Source of the DNA: Sipunculus nudus
Taxonomy: Eukaryota > Annelida > Sipuncula > Golfingiida > Sipunculidae
Assembly (NCBI GenBank): GCA_026874595.1
Contig: CM049319.1
Coordinates: 40,309,473-40,373,472, forward strand
Length of the DNA stretch: 64,000 bases
Direction of reading: 5' to 3'
In this document: positions 1 through 12,840 of the stretch, piece after piece
Position numbering within the stretch: position 1 is the stretch's first letter
Layout of the letters: each line of letters begins with the position of its first letter
Notes under the pieces: model-generated
Told to the model about the DNA's origin: nothing
The model's input: the letters and a program-made list of their open reading frames with translations, nothing else
Databases searched by the model: none
Program-made: the position numbers and the translations under genes

Positions 1-1540
1 GCCATAGCAGGTGATATAGAAGTAGAAGGTTACTAGTCTCTGTTTTCCCTTGGCAGCCTCGGCAGGTGATATAGAAGTAGAAGGTTACTAGTCTCTGTTT
101 TCCCTGGGCAGCCATAGCAGGTGATATAGAACCAGAAGGTTACTAATCTCTGTTTTCCCTCGTCAGCCACAGCAGGTGATATGAAAGTAGAAGGTTACTA
201 GTCTCTGTTTTCGCTGGGCAGACACAGCAGGTGATATAAAAGTAGAAGGTTACTAGTCTCTGTTTTTCCTGGGCAGCCTCAGCAGGTGATATAAAAGTAG
301 AAGGTTACTAGTCTCTGTTTTCCCTGGGCAGCCTCAACAGGTGATGTAGAAGTAGAAGGTTACTATTCTCTGTTTTTTCTGGGCAGCCACAGCAGGTGAT
401 GTAGAAGTAGAAGGTTACTGGTTCTATGTTTTCTCTGGGCAGACACATCAGGCGATATAGAAGTAGAAGGTTACTATTCTCTGTTTTCTCTGGGCAGCCT
501 CGGCAGGTGATATAGAAGTAGAAGGTTACTAGTCTCTGTTTTCCCTGGGCAGCATCAGCAGGTGATATAGAAGTAGAAGGTTACTAGTCTCTGTTTTCTC
601 TGGGCAGCCTCAGCAGGTGATGTAGAAGTAGAAGGTTACTAGTCTCTGTTTTCGCTGGGCAGACTCAGCAGGTGATATAGAAGTAGAAGGTTACTAATCT
701 CTGTTTTCCCTCGGCAGCCTCAGCAGGTGATATAGAAGTAGAAGATTACTAGTCTCTGTTTTCCCTGAGCAGCCTCAACAGGTGATATAGAAGTAAAAGA
801 TTACTAGTCTCTGTTTTCCCTGGGCAGCAAAAGCAGGTGACATAGAAGTAGAAGGTTAATAGTCTCTTTTTTCCCGGGGCAGCCTCAGCAGGTGATATAG
901 AAGTAGAAGGTTACTAGTCTCTGTTTTCCCTGGGCAGCCTCGGCAGGTGATATGAAAGTAGAAGGTTACTAGTCCCAGTTTTTCCCGGGAAGTCATAGCA
1001 GGTGATATAGAAGTATAAGATTACTAGTCTCTGTTTTCCCTGGGCAGCCTCGGCAGGTGATATAGAAGTAGAAGGTTACTAGTCTCTGTTTTCCCTTGGC
1101 AGCCTCGGCAGGTGATATAGAGGTAGAAGGTTACTAGTCTCTGTTTTCCCTGGGCAGCATCAGCAGGTGATATAAAAGTAGAAGGTAACTAGTCTCTGTT
1201 TTCCCTGGGCAGCAAAAGCAGGTGACATAGAAGTAGAAGGTTACTAGTCTCTGTTTTCCCTGGGCAGCCTCGGCAGGTAATATAGAAGTAGAAGGTTACT
1301 AGTCTCTGTTTTCCCTGGGCAGCCTCGGCAGGTGATATAGAAGTAGAAGGTTACTAGTCTCTGTTTTCCCTGGGCAGCATCAGCAGGTGATATAAAAGTA
1401 GAAGGTAACTAGTCTCTGTTTTCCCTGGGCAGCAAAAGCAGGTGACATAGAAGTAGAAGGTTACTAGTCTCTGTTTTCCCTTGGCAGCCTCGGCAGGTGA
1501 TATAGAAGTAGAAGGTTACTAGTCTCTGTTTTCCCTGGGC

Positions 1541-4500
1541 AGCCATAGCAGGTGATATAGAACCAGAAGGTTACTAATCTCTGTTTTCCCTCGTCAGCCA
1601 CAGCAAGTGATATGAAAGTAGAAGGTTACTAGTCTCTGTTTTCGCTGGGCAGACACAGCAGGTGATATAAAAGTAGAAGGTTACTAGTCTCTGTTATTCC
1701 TGGGCAGCCTCAGCAGGTGATATAAAAGTAGAAGGTTACTAGTCTCTGTTTTCCCTGGGCAGCCTCAACAGGTGATGTAGAAGTAGAAGGTTACTATTCT
1801 CTGTTTTTTCTGGGCAGCCACAGCAGGTGATGTAGAAGTAGAAGGTTACTGGTTCTATGTTTTCTCTGGGCAGACACATCAGGCGATATAGAAGTAGAAG
1901 GTTACTATTCTCTGTTTTCTCTGGGCAGCCTCAGCAGGTGATGTAGAAGTAGAAGGTTACTAGTCTCTGTTTTCGCTGGGCAGACTCAGCAGGTGATATA
2001 GAAGTAGAAGGTTACTAATCTCTGTTTTCCCTCGGCAGCCTCAGCAGGTGATATAGAAGTAGAAGATTACTAGTCTCTGTTTTCCCTGAGCAGCCTCAAC
2101 AGGTGATATAGAAGTAGAAGATTACTAGTCTCTGTTTTCCCTGGGCGGCCTCAGCAATTGATATAGAAGTAGAAGGTTACTAGTCTCTGTTTTCCCGGGG
2201 CAGCCTCGGCAGGTGAAATAGAAGTAGAAGGTTACTAGTCTCTCTTTTCCCTCGGCAGCCACAGCAGGTGACATAGAAGTAGAAGGTTACTAGTCTCTGT
2301 TTTCTCTGGGCAGCCTCAGCAGACGATATAGAAGTAGAAGGTTACTATTCTCTGTTTTCTCTGGGCAACCAAAGCAGGTGATATAGAAGTAGAAGGTTAC
2401 TAGTCTCTGTTTTTCCTGGGCAGCCTCTGCAGGTGATATGAAAGTAGAAGGTTACTAGTCCCAGTTTTCCCCGGGCAGCCTCAGCAGGTGATATAGAAGT
2501 ATAAGGTTACTAGTCTCTGTTTTCCCTGGGCAGCCATAGCAGGTGATATAGAACCAGAAGGTTACTAGTTCTTTGTTTTCAATGGGCAGCCATAGCAGGT
2601 GATATAGAAGTAGAAGGTTACTAGTCTCTGTTTTCCCTGGGCAGCCTCAGCAGGTGATATAGAAGTATAAGGTTACTAGTCTCTGTTTTCCTTGGGCAGC
2701 CATAGCAGGTGATATAGAACCAGAAGGTTACTAATCTCTGTTTTCCCTCGGCAGCCACAGCAGGTGACATAGAAGTAGAAGGTTACTAGTCTCTGTTTTC
2801 GCTGGGCAGACACAGCAGGTGATATAAAAGTAGAAGGTTACTAATCTCTGTTTTCCCTGGGCAGCCTCAGCAGGTGATATAGAAGTAGAAGGTTACTAGT
2901 CTCTGTTTTCCCTGGGCAGCATCAGCAGGTGACATAGAAGTAGAAGGTTACTAGTCTCTTTTTTCCCGGGGCAGCCTCGGCAGGTGATATAGAAGTAGAA
3001 GGTTACTAGTCTCTGTTTTCCCTGGGCAGCCTCAGCAGGTGATATGAAAGTAGAAGGTTACTAGTCCCAGTTTTTCCCGGGCAGTAATAGCAGGTGATAT
3101 AGAAGTATAAGATTACTAGTCTCTGTTTTCCCTGGGCAGCCTCGGCAGGTGATATAGAAGTAGAAGGTTACTAGTCTCTGTTTTCCCTGGGCAGCCTCGG
3201 CAGGTGATATAGAAGTATAAGGTTACTAGTCTCTGTTTTCCCTGGGCAGCAAAAGCAGGTGACATAGAAGTAGAAGGTTACTAGTCTCTTTTTTCCCGGG
3301 GCAGCCTCGGCAGGTGATATAGAAGTAGAAGGTTACTAGTCTCTGTTTTCCCTGGGCAGCCTCAGCAGGTGATATGAAAGTAGAAGGTTACTAGTCCCAG
3401 TTTTTCCCGGGCAGTAATAGCAGGTGATATAGAAGTATAAGATTACTAGTCTCTGTTTTCCCTGGGCAGCCTCGGCAGGTGATATAGAAGTAGAAGGTTA
3501 CTAGTCTCTGTTTTCCCTGGGCAGCCTCGGCAGGTGATATAGAAGTAGAAGGTTACTAGTCTCTGTTTTCCCTGGGCAGCATCAGCAGGTGATATAAAAG
3601 TAGAAGGTTACTAGTCTCGGTTTTCCCTGGGCAGCCTCAACAGGTGATGTAGAAGTAGAAGGTTACTATTCTCTGTTTTCTCTGGGCAGACACATCAGGC
3701 GATATAGAAGTAGAAGGTTACTATTCTCTGTTTTCTCTGGGCAGCCTCAGCAGGTGATGTAGAAGTAGAAGGTTACTAGTCTCTGTTTTCGCTGGGCAGA
3801 CTCAGCAGGTGATATAGAAGTAGAAGGTTACTAATCTCTGTTTTCCCTCGGCAGCCTCAGCAGGTGATATAGAAGTAGAAGATTACTAGTCTCTGTTTTC
3901 CCTGAGCAGCCTCAATAGGTGATATAGAAGTAAAAGATTACTAGTCTCTGTTTTCCCTGGGCAGCAAAAGCAGGTGACATAGAAGTAGAAGGTTACTAGT
4001 CTCTGTTTTCCCTGGGCAGCCTCGGCAGGTGATATAGAAGTAGAAGGTTACTAGTCTCTGTTTTCCCTGGGCAGCCTCGGCAGGTGATATAGAAGTAGAA
4101 GGTTACTAGTCTCTGTTTTCCCTGGGCAGCCTCGGCATGTGATATAGAAGTAGAAGATTACTAGTCTCTGTTTTCCCTGGGCAGCAAAAGCAGGTGACAT
4201 AGAAGTAGAAGGTTACTAGTCTCTGTTTTCCCTGGGCAGCCTCGGCAGGTGATATGAAAGAAGAAGGTTACTAGTCTCTGTTTTCCCTGGGCAGCCTCGG
4301 CAGGTAATATAGAAGTAAAAGGTTACTAGTCTCTGTTTTCCCTGGGCAGCCTCGGCAGGTGATATAGAAGTAGAAGGTTACTAGTCTCTGTTTTCCCTGG
4401 GCAGCATCAGCAGGTGATATAAAAGTAGAAGGTAACTAGTCTCTGTTTTCCCTGGGCAGCAAAAGCAGGTGACATAGAAGTAGAAGGTTACTAGTCTCTG

Positions 4501-6332
4501 TTTTCCCTGGGCAGCCTCGGCAGGTGATATAGAAGTAGAAGGTTACTAGTCTCTGTTTTCCCTGGGCAGCCTCGGCAGGTGATATAGAAGTAGAATGTAA
4601 CTAGTCTCTGTTTTCCCTGGGCAGCAAAAAGCAGGTGATATAGAAGTAGAAGGTTACTAGTCTCTGTTTTCCCTGGGCAGCATCAGCAGGTGATATAAAA
4701 GTAGAAGGTAACTAGTCTCTGTTTTCCCTGGGCAGCAAAAGCAGGTGACATAGAAGTAGAAGGTTACTAAGTCTCCGTTTTCCCTGGGCAGCCTCGGCAG
4801 GTGATATAGAAGTAAAAGGTTACTAGTCTCTGTTTTCCCTGGGCAGCCTCGGCAGGTGATATAGAAGTAGAAGGTTACTAGTCTCTGTTTTCCCTGGGCA
4901 GCATCAGCAGGTGATATAAAAGTAGAATGTAACTAGTCTCTGTTTTCCCTGGGCAGCCTCGGCAGGTGATATAGAAGTAGAAGGTTACTAGTCTCTGTTT
5001 TCCCTGGGCAGCATCAGCAGGTGATATAAAAGTAGAAGGTAACTAGTCTCTGTTTTCCCTGGGCAGCAAAAGCAGGTGACATAGAAGTAGAAGGTTACTA
5101 GTCTCTGTTTTCCCTGGGCAGCATCAGCAGGTGATATAAAAGTAGAATGTAACTAGTCTCTGTTTTCCCTGGGCAGCAAAAGCAGGTGACATAGAAGTAG
5201 AAGGTTACTAAGTCTCCGTTTTCCCTAGGCAGCCTCGGCAGGTGATATAGAAGTAGAAGGTTACTAGTCTCTGTTTTCCCTGGGCAGCATCAGCAGGTGA
5301 TATAAAAGTAGAAGGTAACTAGTCTCTGTTTTCCCTGGGCAGCAAAAGCAGGTGACATAGAAGTAGAAGGTTACTAGTCTCTGTTTTCCCTGGGCAGCAT
5401 CAGCAGGTGATATAAAAGTAGAATGTAACTAGTCTCTGTTTTCCCTGGGCAGCAAAAGCAGGTGACATAGAAGTAGAAGGTTACTAAGTCTCCGTTTTCC
5501 CTGGGCAGCATCAGCAGGTGATATAAAAGTAGAATGTAACTAGTCTCTGTTTTCCCTGGGCAGCCTCGGCAGGTGACATAGAAGTAGAAGGTTACTAGTC
5601 TCTGTTTTTCCTGGGCAACCACAGCAGGTGATATAAAAGTAGAAGGTTACTAGTCTCTGTTTTCCCTGGGCAGCAAAAGCAGGTGACATAGAAGTAGAAG
5701 GTTACTAGTCTCTGTTTTCCCTTGGCAGCCTCGGCAGGTGATATAGAAGTAGAAGGTTACTAGTCTCTGTTTTCCCTGGGCAGCCATAGCAGGTGATATA
5801 GAACCAGAAGGTTACTAATCTCTGTTTTCCCTCGTCAGCCACAGCAGGTGATATGAAAGTAGAAGGTTACTAGTCTCTGTTTTCGCTGGGCAGACACAGC
5901 AGGTGATATAAAAGTAGAAGGTTACTAGTCTCTGTTTTTCCTGGGCAGCCTCAGCAGGTGATATAAAAGTAGAAGGTTACTAGTCTCGGTTTTCCCTGGG
6001 CAGCCTCAACAGGTGATGTAGAAGTAGAAGGTTACTATTCTCTGTTTTCTCTGGGCAGCCACAGCAGGTGATGTAGAAGTAGAAGGTTACTGGTTCTATG
6101 TTTTCTCTGGGCAGACACATCAGGCGATATAGAAGTAGAAGGTTACTATTCTCTGTTTTCTCTGGGCAGCCTCAGCAGGTGATGTAGAAGTAGAAGGTTA
6201 CTAGTCTCTGTTTTCGCTGGGCAGACTCAGCAGTTGATATAGAAGTAGAAGGTTACTAATCTCTGTTTTCCCTCGGCAGCCTCAGCAGGTGATATAGAAG
6301 TAGAAGATTACTAGTCTCTGTTTTCCCTGGGC
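1541..6332 (+). repeat. Higher-order block A-1 (about 4.8 kb) within satellite A
   Basis: The ordered series of variant 55-bp units in this block recurs in the next block. Marker variants such as 'cacagcaagtgatatgaaag' (1599 and 6391) and a 'tttcccgggg' unit (2191 and 6983) are displaced by 4792 bp. The displacement becomes 4848 bp after about 3690, because the second copy has one extra unit, and 5289 bp by about 5030, because it has eight more units. This is a tandem duplication of a whole segment followed by local gain or loss of units. Confidence 0.85.
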
Positions 6333-9300
6333 AGCCATAGCAGGTGATATAGAACCAGAAGGTTACTAATCTCTGTTTTCCCTCGTCAGCCACAGCAAGT
6401 GATATGAAAGTAGAAGGTTACTAGTCTCTGTTTTCGCTGGGCAGACACAGCAGGTGATATAAAAGTAGAAGGTTACTAGTCTCTGTTATTCCTGGGCAGC
6501 CTCAGCAGGTGATATAAAAGTAGAAGGTTACTAGTCTCTGTTTTCCCTGGGCAGCCTCAACAGGTGATGTAGAAGTAGAAGGTTACTATTCTCTGTTTTT
6601 TCTGGGCAGCCACAGCAGGTGATGTAGAAGTAGAAGGTTACTGGTTCTATGTTTTCTCTGGGCAGACACATCAGGCGATATAGAAGTAGAAGGTTACTAT
6701 TCTCTGTTTTCTCTGGGCAGCCTCAGCAGGTGATGTAGAAGTAGAAGGTTACTAGTCTCTGTTTTCGCTGGGCAGACTCAGCAGGTGATATAGAAGTAGA
6801 AGGTTACTAATCTCTGTTTTCCCTCGGCAGCCTCAGCAGGTGATATAGAAGTAGAAGATTACTAGTCTCTGTTTTCCCTGAGCAGCCTCAACAGGTGATA
6901 TAGAAGTAGAAGATTACTAGTCTCTGTTTTCCCTGGGCGGCCTCAGCAATTGATATAGAAGTAGAAGGTTACTAGTCTCTGTTTTCCCGGGGCAGCCTCG
7001 GCAGGTGAAATAGAAGTAGAAGGTTACTAGTCTCTCTTTTCCCTCGGCAGCCACAGCAGGTGACATAGAAGTAGAAGGTTACTAGTCTCTGTTTTCTCTG
7101 GGCAGCCTCAGCAGACGATATAGAAGTAGAAGGTTACTATTCTCTGTTTTCTCTGGGCAACCAAAGCAGGTGATATAGAAGTAGAAGGTTACTAGTCTCT
7201 GTTTTTCCTGGGCAGCCTCTGCAGGTGATATGAAAGTAGAAGGTTACTAGTCCCAGTTTTCCCCGGGCAGCCTCAGCAGGTGATATAGAAGTATAAGGTT
7301 ACTAGTCTCTGTTTTCCCTGGGCAGCCATAGCAGGTGATATAGAACCAGAAGGTTACTAGTTCTTTGTTTTCAATGGGCAGCCATAGCAGGTGATATAGA
7401 AGTAGAAGGTTACTAGTCTCTGTTTTCCCTGGGCAGCCTCAGCAGGTGATATAGAAGTATAAGGTTACTAGTCTCTGTTTTCCTTGGGCAGCCATAGCAG
7501 GTGATATAGAACCAGAAGGTTACTAATCTCTGTTTTCCCTCGGCAGCCACAGCAGGTGACATAGAAGTAGAAGGTTACTAGTCTCTGTTTTCGCTGGGCA
7601 GACACAGCAGGTGATATAAAAGTAGAAGGTTACTAATCTCTGTTTTCCCTGGGCAGCCTCAGCAGGTGATATAGAAGTAGAAGGTTACTAGTCTCTGTTT
7701 TCCCTGGGCAGCATCAGCAGGTGACATAGAAGTAGAAGGTTACTAGTCTCTTTTTTCCCGGGGCAGCCTCGGCAGGTGATATAGAAGTAGAAGGTTACTA
7801 GTCTCTGTTTTCCCTGGGCAGCCTCAGCAGGTGATATGAAAGTAGAAGGTTACTAGTCCCAGTTTTTCCCGGGCAGTAATAGCAGGTGATATAGAAGTAT
7901 AAGATTACTAGTCTCTGTTTTCCCTGGGCAGCCTCGGCAGGTGATATAGAAGTAGAAGGTTACTAGTCTCTGTTTTCCCTGGGCAGCCTCGGCAGGTGAT
8001 ATAGAAGTATAAGGTTACTAGTCTCTGTTTTCCCTGGGCAGCAAAAGCAGGTGACATAGAAGTAGAAGGTTACTAGTCTCTTTTTTCCCGGGGCAGCCTC
8101 GGCAGGTGATATAGAAGTAGAAGGTTACTAGTCTCTGTTTTCCCTGGGCAGCCTCAGCAGGTGATATGAAAGTAGAAGGTTACTAGTCCCAGTTTTTCCC
8201 GGGCAGTAATAGCAGGTGATATAGAAGTATAAGATTACTAGTCTCTGTTTTCCCTGGGCAGCCTCGGCAGGTGATATAGAAGTAGAAGGTTACTAGTCTC
8301 TGTTTTCCCTGGGCAGCCTCGGCAGGTGATATAGAAGTAGAAGGTTACTAGTCTCTGTTTTCCCTGGGCAGCATCAGCAGGTGATATAAAAGTAGAAGGT
8401 TACTAGTCTCGGTTTTCCCTGGGCAGCCTCAACAGGTGATGTAGAAGTAGAAGGTTACTATTCTCTGTTTTCTCTGGGCAGCCACAGCAGGTGATGTAGA
8501 AGTAGAAGGTTACTGGTTCTATGTTTTCTCTGGGCAGACACATCAGGCGATATAGAAGTAGAAGGTTACTATTCTCTGTTTTCTCTGGGCAGCCTCAGCA
8601 GGTGATGTAGAAGTAGAAGGTTACTAGTCTCTGTTTTCGCTGGGCAGACTCAGCAGGTGATATAGAAGTAGAAGGTTACTAATCTCTGTTTTCCCTCGGC
8701 AGCCTCAGCAGGTGATATAGAAGTAGAAGATTACTAGTCTCTGTTTTCCCTGAGCAGCCTCAATAGGTGATATAGAAGTAAAAGATTACTAGTCTCTGTT
8801 TTCCCTGGGCAGCAAAAGCAGGTGACATAGAAGTAGAAGGTTACTAGTCTCTGTTTTCCCTGGGCAGCCTCGGCAGGTGATATAGAAGTAGAAGGTTACT
8901 AGTCTCTGTTTTCCCTGGGCAGCCTCGGCAGGTGATATAGAAGTAGAAGGTTACTAGTCTCTGTTTTCCCTGGGCAGCCTCGGCATGTGATATAGAAGTA
9001 GAAGATTACTAGTCTCTGTTTTCCCTGGGCAGCAAAAGCAGGTGACATAGAAGTAGAAGGTTACTAGTCTCTGTTTTCCCTGGGCAGCCTCGGCAGGTGA
9101 TATGAAAGAAGAAGGTTACTAGTCTCTGTTTTCCCTGGGCAGCCTCGGCAGGTAATATAGAAGTAAAAGGTTACTAGTCTCTGTTTTCCCTGGGCAGCCT
9201 CGGCAGGTGATATAGAAGTAGAAGGTTACTAGTCTCTGTTTTCCCTGGGCAGCATCAGCAGGTGATATAAAAGTAGAAGGTAACTAGTCTCTGTTTTCCC

Positions 9301-11621
9301 TGGGCAGCAAAAGCAGGTGACATAGAAGTAGAAGGTTACTAGTCTCTGTTTTCCCTGGGCAGCCTCGGCAGGTGATATAGAAGTAGAAGGTTACTAGTCT
9401 CTGTTTTCCCTGGGCAGCCTCGGCAGGTGATATAGAAGTAGAATGTAACTAGTCTCTGTTTTCCCTGGGCAGCAAAAAGCAGGTGATATAGAAGTAGAAG
9501 GTTACTAGTCTCTGTTTTCCCTGGGCAGCATCAGCAGGTGATATAAAAGTAGAAGGTAACTAGTCTCTGTTTTCCCTGGGCAGCAAAAGCAGGTGACATA
9601 GAAGTAGAAGGTTACTAAGTCTCCGTTTTCCCTGGGCAGCCTCGGCAGGTGATATAGAAGTAAAAGGTTACTAGTCTCTGTTTTCCCTGGGCAGCCTCGG
9701 CAGGTGATATAGAAGTAGAAGGTTACTAGTCTCTGTTTTCCCTGGGCAGCATCAGCAGGTGATATAAAAGTAGAATGTAACTAGTCTCTGTTTTCCCTGG
9801 GCAGCAAAAGCAGGTGACATAGAAGTAGAAGGTTACTAGTCTCTGTTTTCCCTGGGCAGCCTCGGCAGGTGATATAGAAGTAGAAGGTTACTAGTCTCTG
9901 TTTTCCCTGGGCAGCATCAGCAGGTGATATAAAAGTAGAATGTAACTAGTCTCTGTTTTCCCTGGGCAGCAAAAGCAGGTGACATAGAAGTAGAAGGTTA
10001 CTAGTCTCTGTTTTCCCTGGGCAGCCTCGGCAGGTGATATAGAAGTAGAAGGTTACTAGTCTCTGTTTTCCCTGGGCAGCATCAGCAGGTGATATAAAAG
10101 TAGAATGTAACTAGTCTCTGCTTTCCCTGGGCAGCAAAAGCAGGTGACATAGAAGTAGAAGGTTACTAAGTCTCCGTTTTCCCTGGGCAGCCTCGGCAGG
10201 TGATATAGAAGTAAAAGGTTACTAGTCTCTGTTTTCCCTGGGCAGCCTCGGCAGGTGATATAGAAGTAGAAGGTTACTAGTCTCTGTTTTCCCTGGGCAG
10301 CATCAGCAGGTGATATAAAAGTAGAAGGTAACTAGTCTCTGTTTTCCCTGGGCAGCAAAAGCAGGTGACATAGAAGTAGAAGGTTACTAGTCTCTGTTTT
10401 CCCTGGGCAGCATCAGCAGGTGATATAAAAGTAGAATGTAACTAGTCTCTGTTTTCCCTGGGCAGCAAAAGCAGGTGACATAGAAGTAGAAGGTTACTAA
10501 GTCTCCGTTTTCCCTAGGCAGCCTCGGCAGGTGATATAGAAGTAGAAGGTTACTAGTCTCTGTTTTCCCTGGGCAGCATCAGCAGGTGATATAAAAGTAG
10601 AAGGTAACTAGTCTCTGTTTTCCCTGGGCAGCAAAAGCAGGTGACATAGAAGTAGAAGGTTACTAGTCTCTGTTTTCCCTGGGCAGCATCAGCAGGTGAT
10701 ATAAAAGTAGAATGTAACTAGTCTCTGTTTTCCCTGGGCAGCAAAAGCAGGTGACATAGAAGTAGAAGGTTACTAAGTCTCCGTTTTCCCTGGGCAGCAT
10801 CAGCAGGTGATATAAAAGTAGAATGTAACTAGTCTCTGTTTTCCCTGGGCAGCCTCGGCAGGTGACATAGAAGTAGAAGGTTACTAGTCTCTGTTTTTCC
10901 TGGGCAACCACAGCAGGTGATATAAAAGTAGAAGGTTACTAGTCTCTGTTTTCCCTGGGCAGCAAAAGCAGGTGACATAGAAGTAGAAGGTTACTAGTCT
11001 CTGTTTTCCCTTGGCAGCCTCGGCAGGTGATATAGAAGTAGAAGGTTACTAGTCTCTGTTTTCCCTGGGCAGCCATAGCAGGTGATATAGAACCAGAAGG
11101 TTACTAATCTCTGTTTTCCCTCGTCAGCCACAGCAGGTGATATGAAAGTAGAAGGTTACTAGTCTCTGTTTTCGCTGGGCAGACACAGCAGGTGATATAA
11201 AAGTAGAAGGTTACTAGTCTCTGTTTTTCCTGGGCAGCCTCAGCAGGTGATATAAAAGTAGAAGGTTACTAGTCTCGGTTTTCCCTGGGCAGCCTCAACA
11301 GGTGATGTAGAAGTAGAAGGTTACTATTCTCTGTTTTCTCTGGGCAGCCACAGCAGGTGATGTAGAAGTAGAAGGTTACTGGTTCTATGTTTTCTCTGGG
11401 CAGACACATCAGGCGATATAGAAGTAGAAGGTTACTATTCTCTGTTTTCTCTGGGCAGCCTCAGCAGGTGATGTAGAAGTAGAAGGTTACTAGTCTCTGT
11501 TTTCGCTGGGCAGACTCAGCAGTTGATATAGAAGTAGAAGGTTACTAATCTCTGTTTTCCCTCGGCAGCCTCAGCAGGTGATATAGAAGTAGAAGATTAC
11601 TAGTCTCTGTTTTCCCTGAGC
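6333..11621 (+). repeat. Higher-order block A-2 (about 5.3 kb), second copy of the A-1 block
   Basis: This is the second copy of the 1541-6332 block, in the same orientation and directly abutting it. The junction near 6333 repeats the start of A-1 (a 'gccatag' unit followed by a unit with 'gaaccagaagg'). It is about 500 bp longer than A-1 because of nine extra 55-bp units. The two copies appear almost identical unit by unit outside those indels, which suggests a recent event or active homogenisation. Confidence 0.83.
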
Positions 11622-12060
11622 AGCCTCAACAGGTGATATAGAAGTAGAAGATTACTAGTCTCTGTTTTCCCTGGGCGGCCTCAGCAATTGATATAGAAGT
11701 AGAAGGTTACTAGTCTCTGTTTTCCCTGGGCAGCCTCGGCAGGTGAAATAGAAGTAGAAGGTTACTAGTCTCTCTTTTCCCTCGGCAGCCACAGCAGGTG
11801 ACATAGAAGTAGAAGGTTACTAGTCTCTGTTTTCTCTGGGCAGCCTCAGCAGACGATATAGAAGTAGAAGGTTACTAATCTCTGTTTTCTTTTGGCAGCC
11901 ACAGCAGGTGATGTAGAAGTAGAAGGTTACTGGTTCTATGTTTTCTCTGGGCATACACAGCAGGTGATATAAAAGTAGAAGGTTACTAGTCTCTGTTTTT
12001 TCTGGGCAACCAAAGCAGGTGATATAGAAGTAGAAGGTTACTAGTCTCTGTTTTCCCTGG

Positions 12061-12840
12061 GCAGCCTCGGCAGGTGATATGAAAGTAGAAGGTTACTAGT
12101 CCCAGTTTTCCCCGGGCAGCCTCAGCAGGTGATATAGAAGTATAAGGTTACTAGTCTCTGTTTTCCCTGGGCAGCAAAAGCAGGTGACATAGAAGTAGAA
12201 GGTTACTAGTCTCTGTTTTATCTGGGCAGCCACAGCAGGTGATATAGAAGTAGAAGGTTACTAGTCTCTGTTTTCCCTGGGCAGCCTCGGCAGGTGATAT
12301 AGAAGTAGAAGGTTACTAATCTCTGTTTTCTCTGGGCAGCCTCGGCAGGTGATATGAAAGTAGAAGGTTACTAGTCCCAGTTTTCCCCGGGCAGCCTCAG
12401 CAGGTGATATAGAAGTATAAGGTTACTAGTCTCTGTTTTCCCTGGGCAGCAAAAGCAGGTGACATAGAAGTAGAAGGTTACTAGTCTCTGTTTTATCTGG
12501 GCAGCCACAGCAGGTGATATAGAAGTAGAAGGTTACTAGTCTCTGTTTTCCCTGGGCAGCCTCGGCAGGTGATATAGAAGTAGAAGGTTACTAATCTCTG
12601 TTTTCCCTGGGCAGCCTCGGCAGGTGATATGAAAGTAGAAGGTTACTAGTCCCAGTTTTCCCCGGGCAGCCTCAGCAGGTGATATAGAAGTATAAGGTTA
12701 CTAGTCTCTGTTTTCCCTGGGCAGCAAAAGCAGGTGACATAGAAGTAGAAGGTTACTAGTCTCTGTTTTATCTGGGCAGCCACAGCAGGTGATATAGAAG
12801 TAGAAGGTAACTAGTCTCTGTTTTCCCTGGGCAGCCTCGG
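12061..12840 (+). repeat. 275-bp five-unit higher-order repeat, three copies, in satellite A
   Basis: A 'gttttatctggg' variant unit recurs at about 12216, 12491 and 12766, exactly 275 bp (5 x 55) apart. The same neighbours accompany it each time: a 'cccagttttcccc' unit, an 'agtataagg' unit and a 'gcaaaagcagg' unit. A local five-unit block has been amplified. Confidence 0.8.

Noticed and set aside
5374-5622. Duplicated 82-codon gene (identical copy at 10663-10911)
   Set aside because: Both copies are minus-strand reads of satellite A units inside the duplicated super-block. The peptide is simply the translated repeat in shifting frames.
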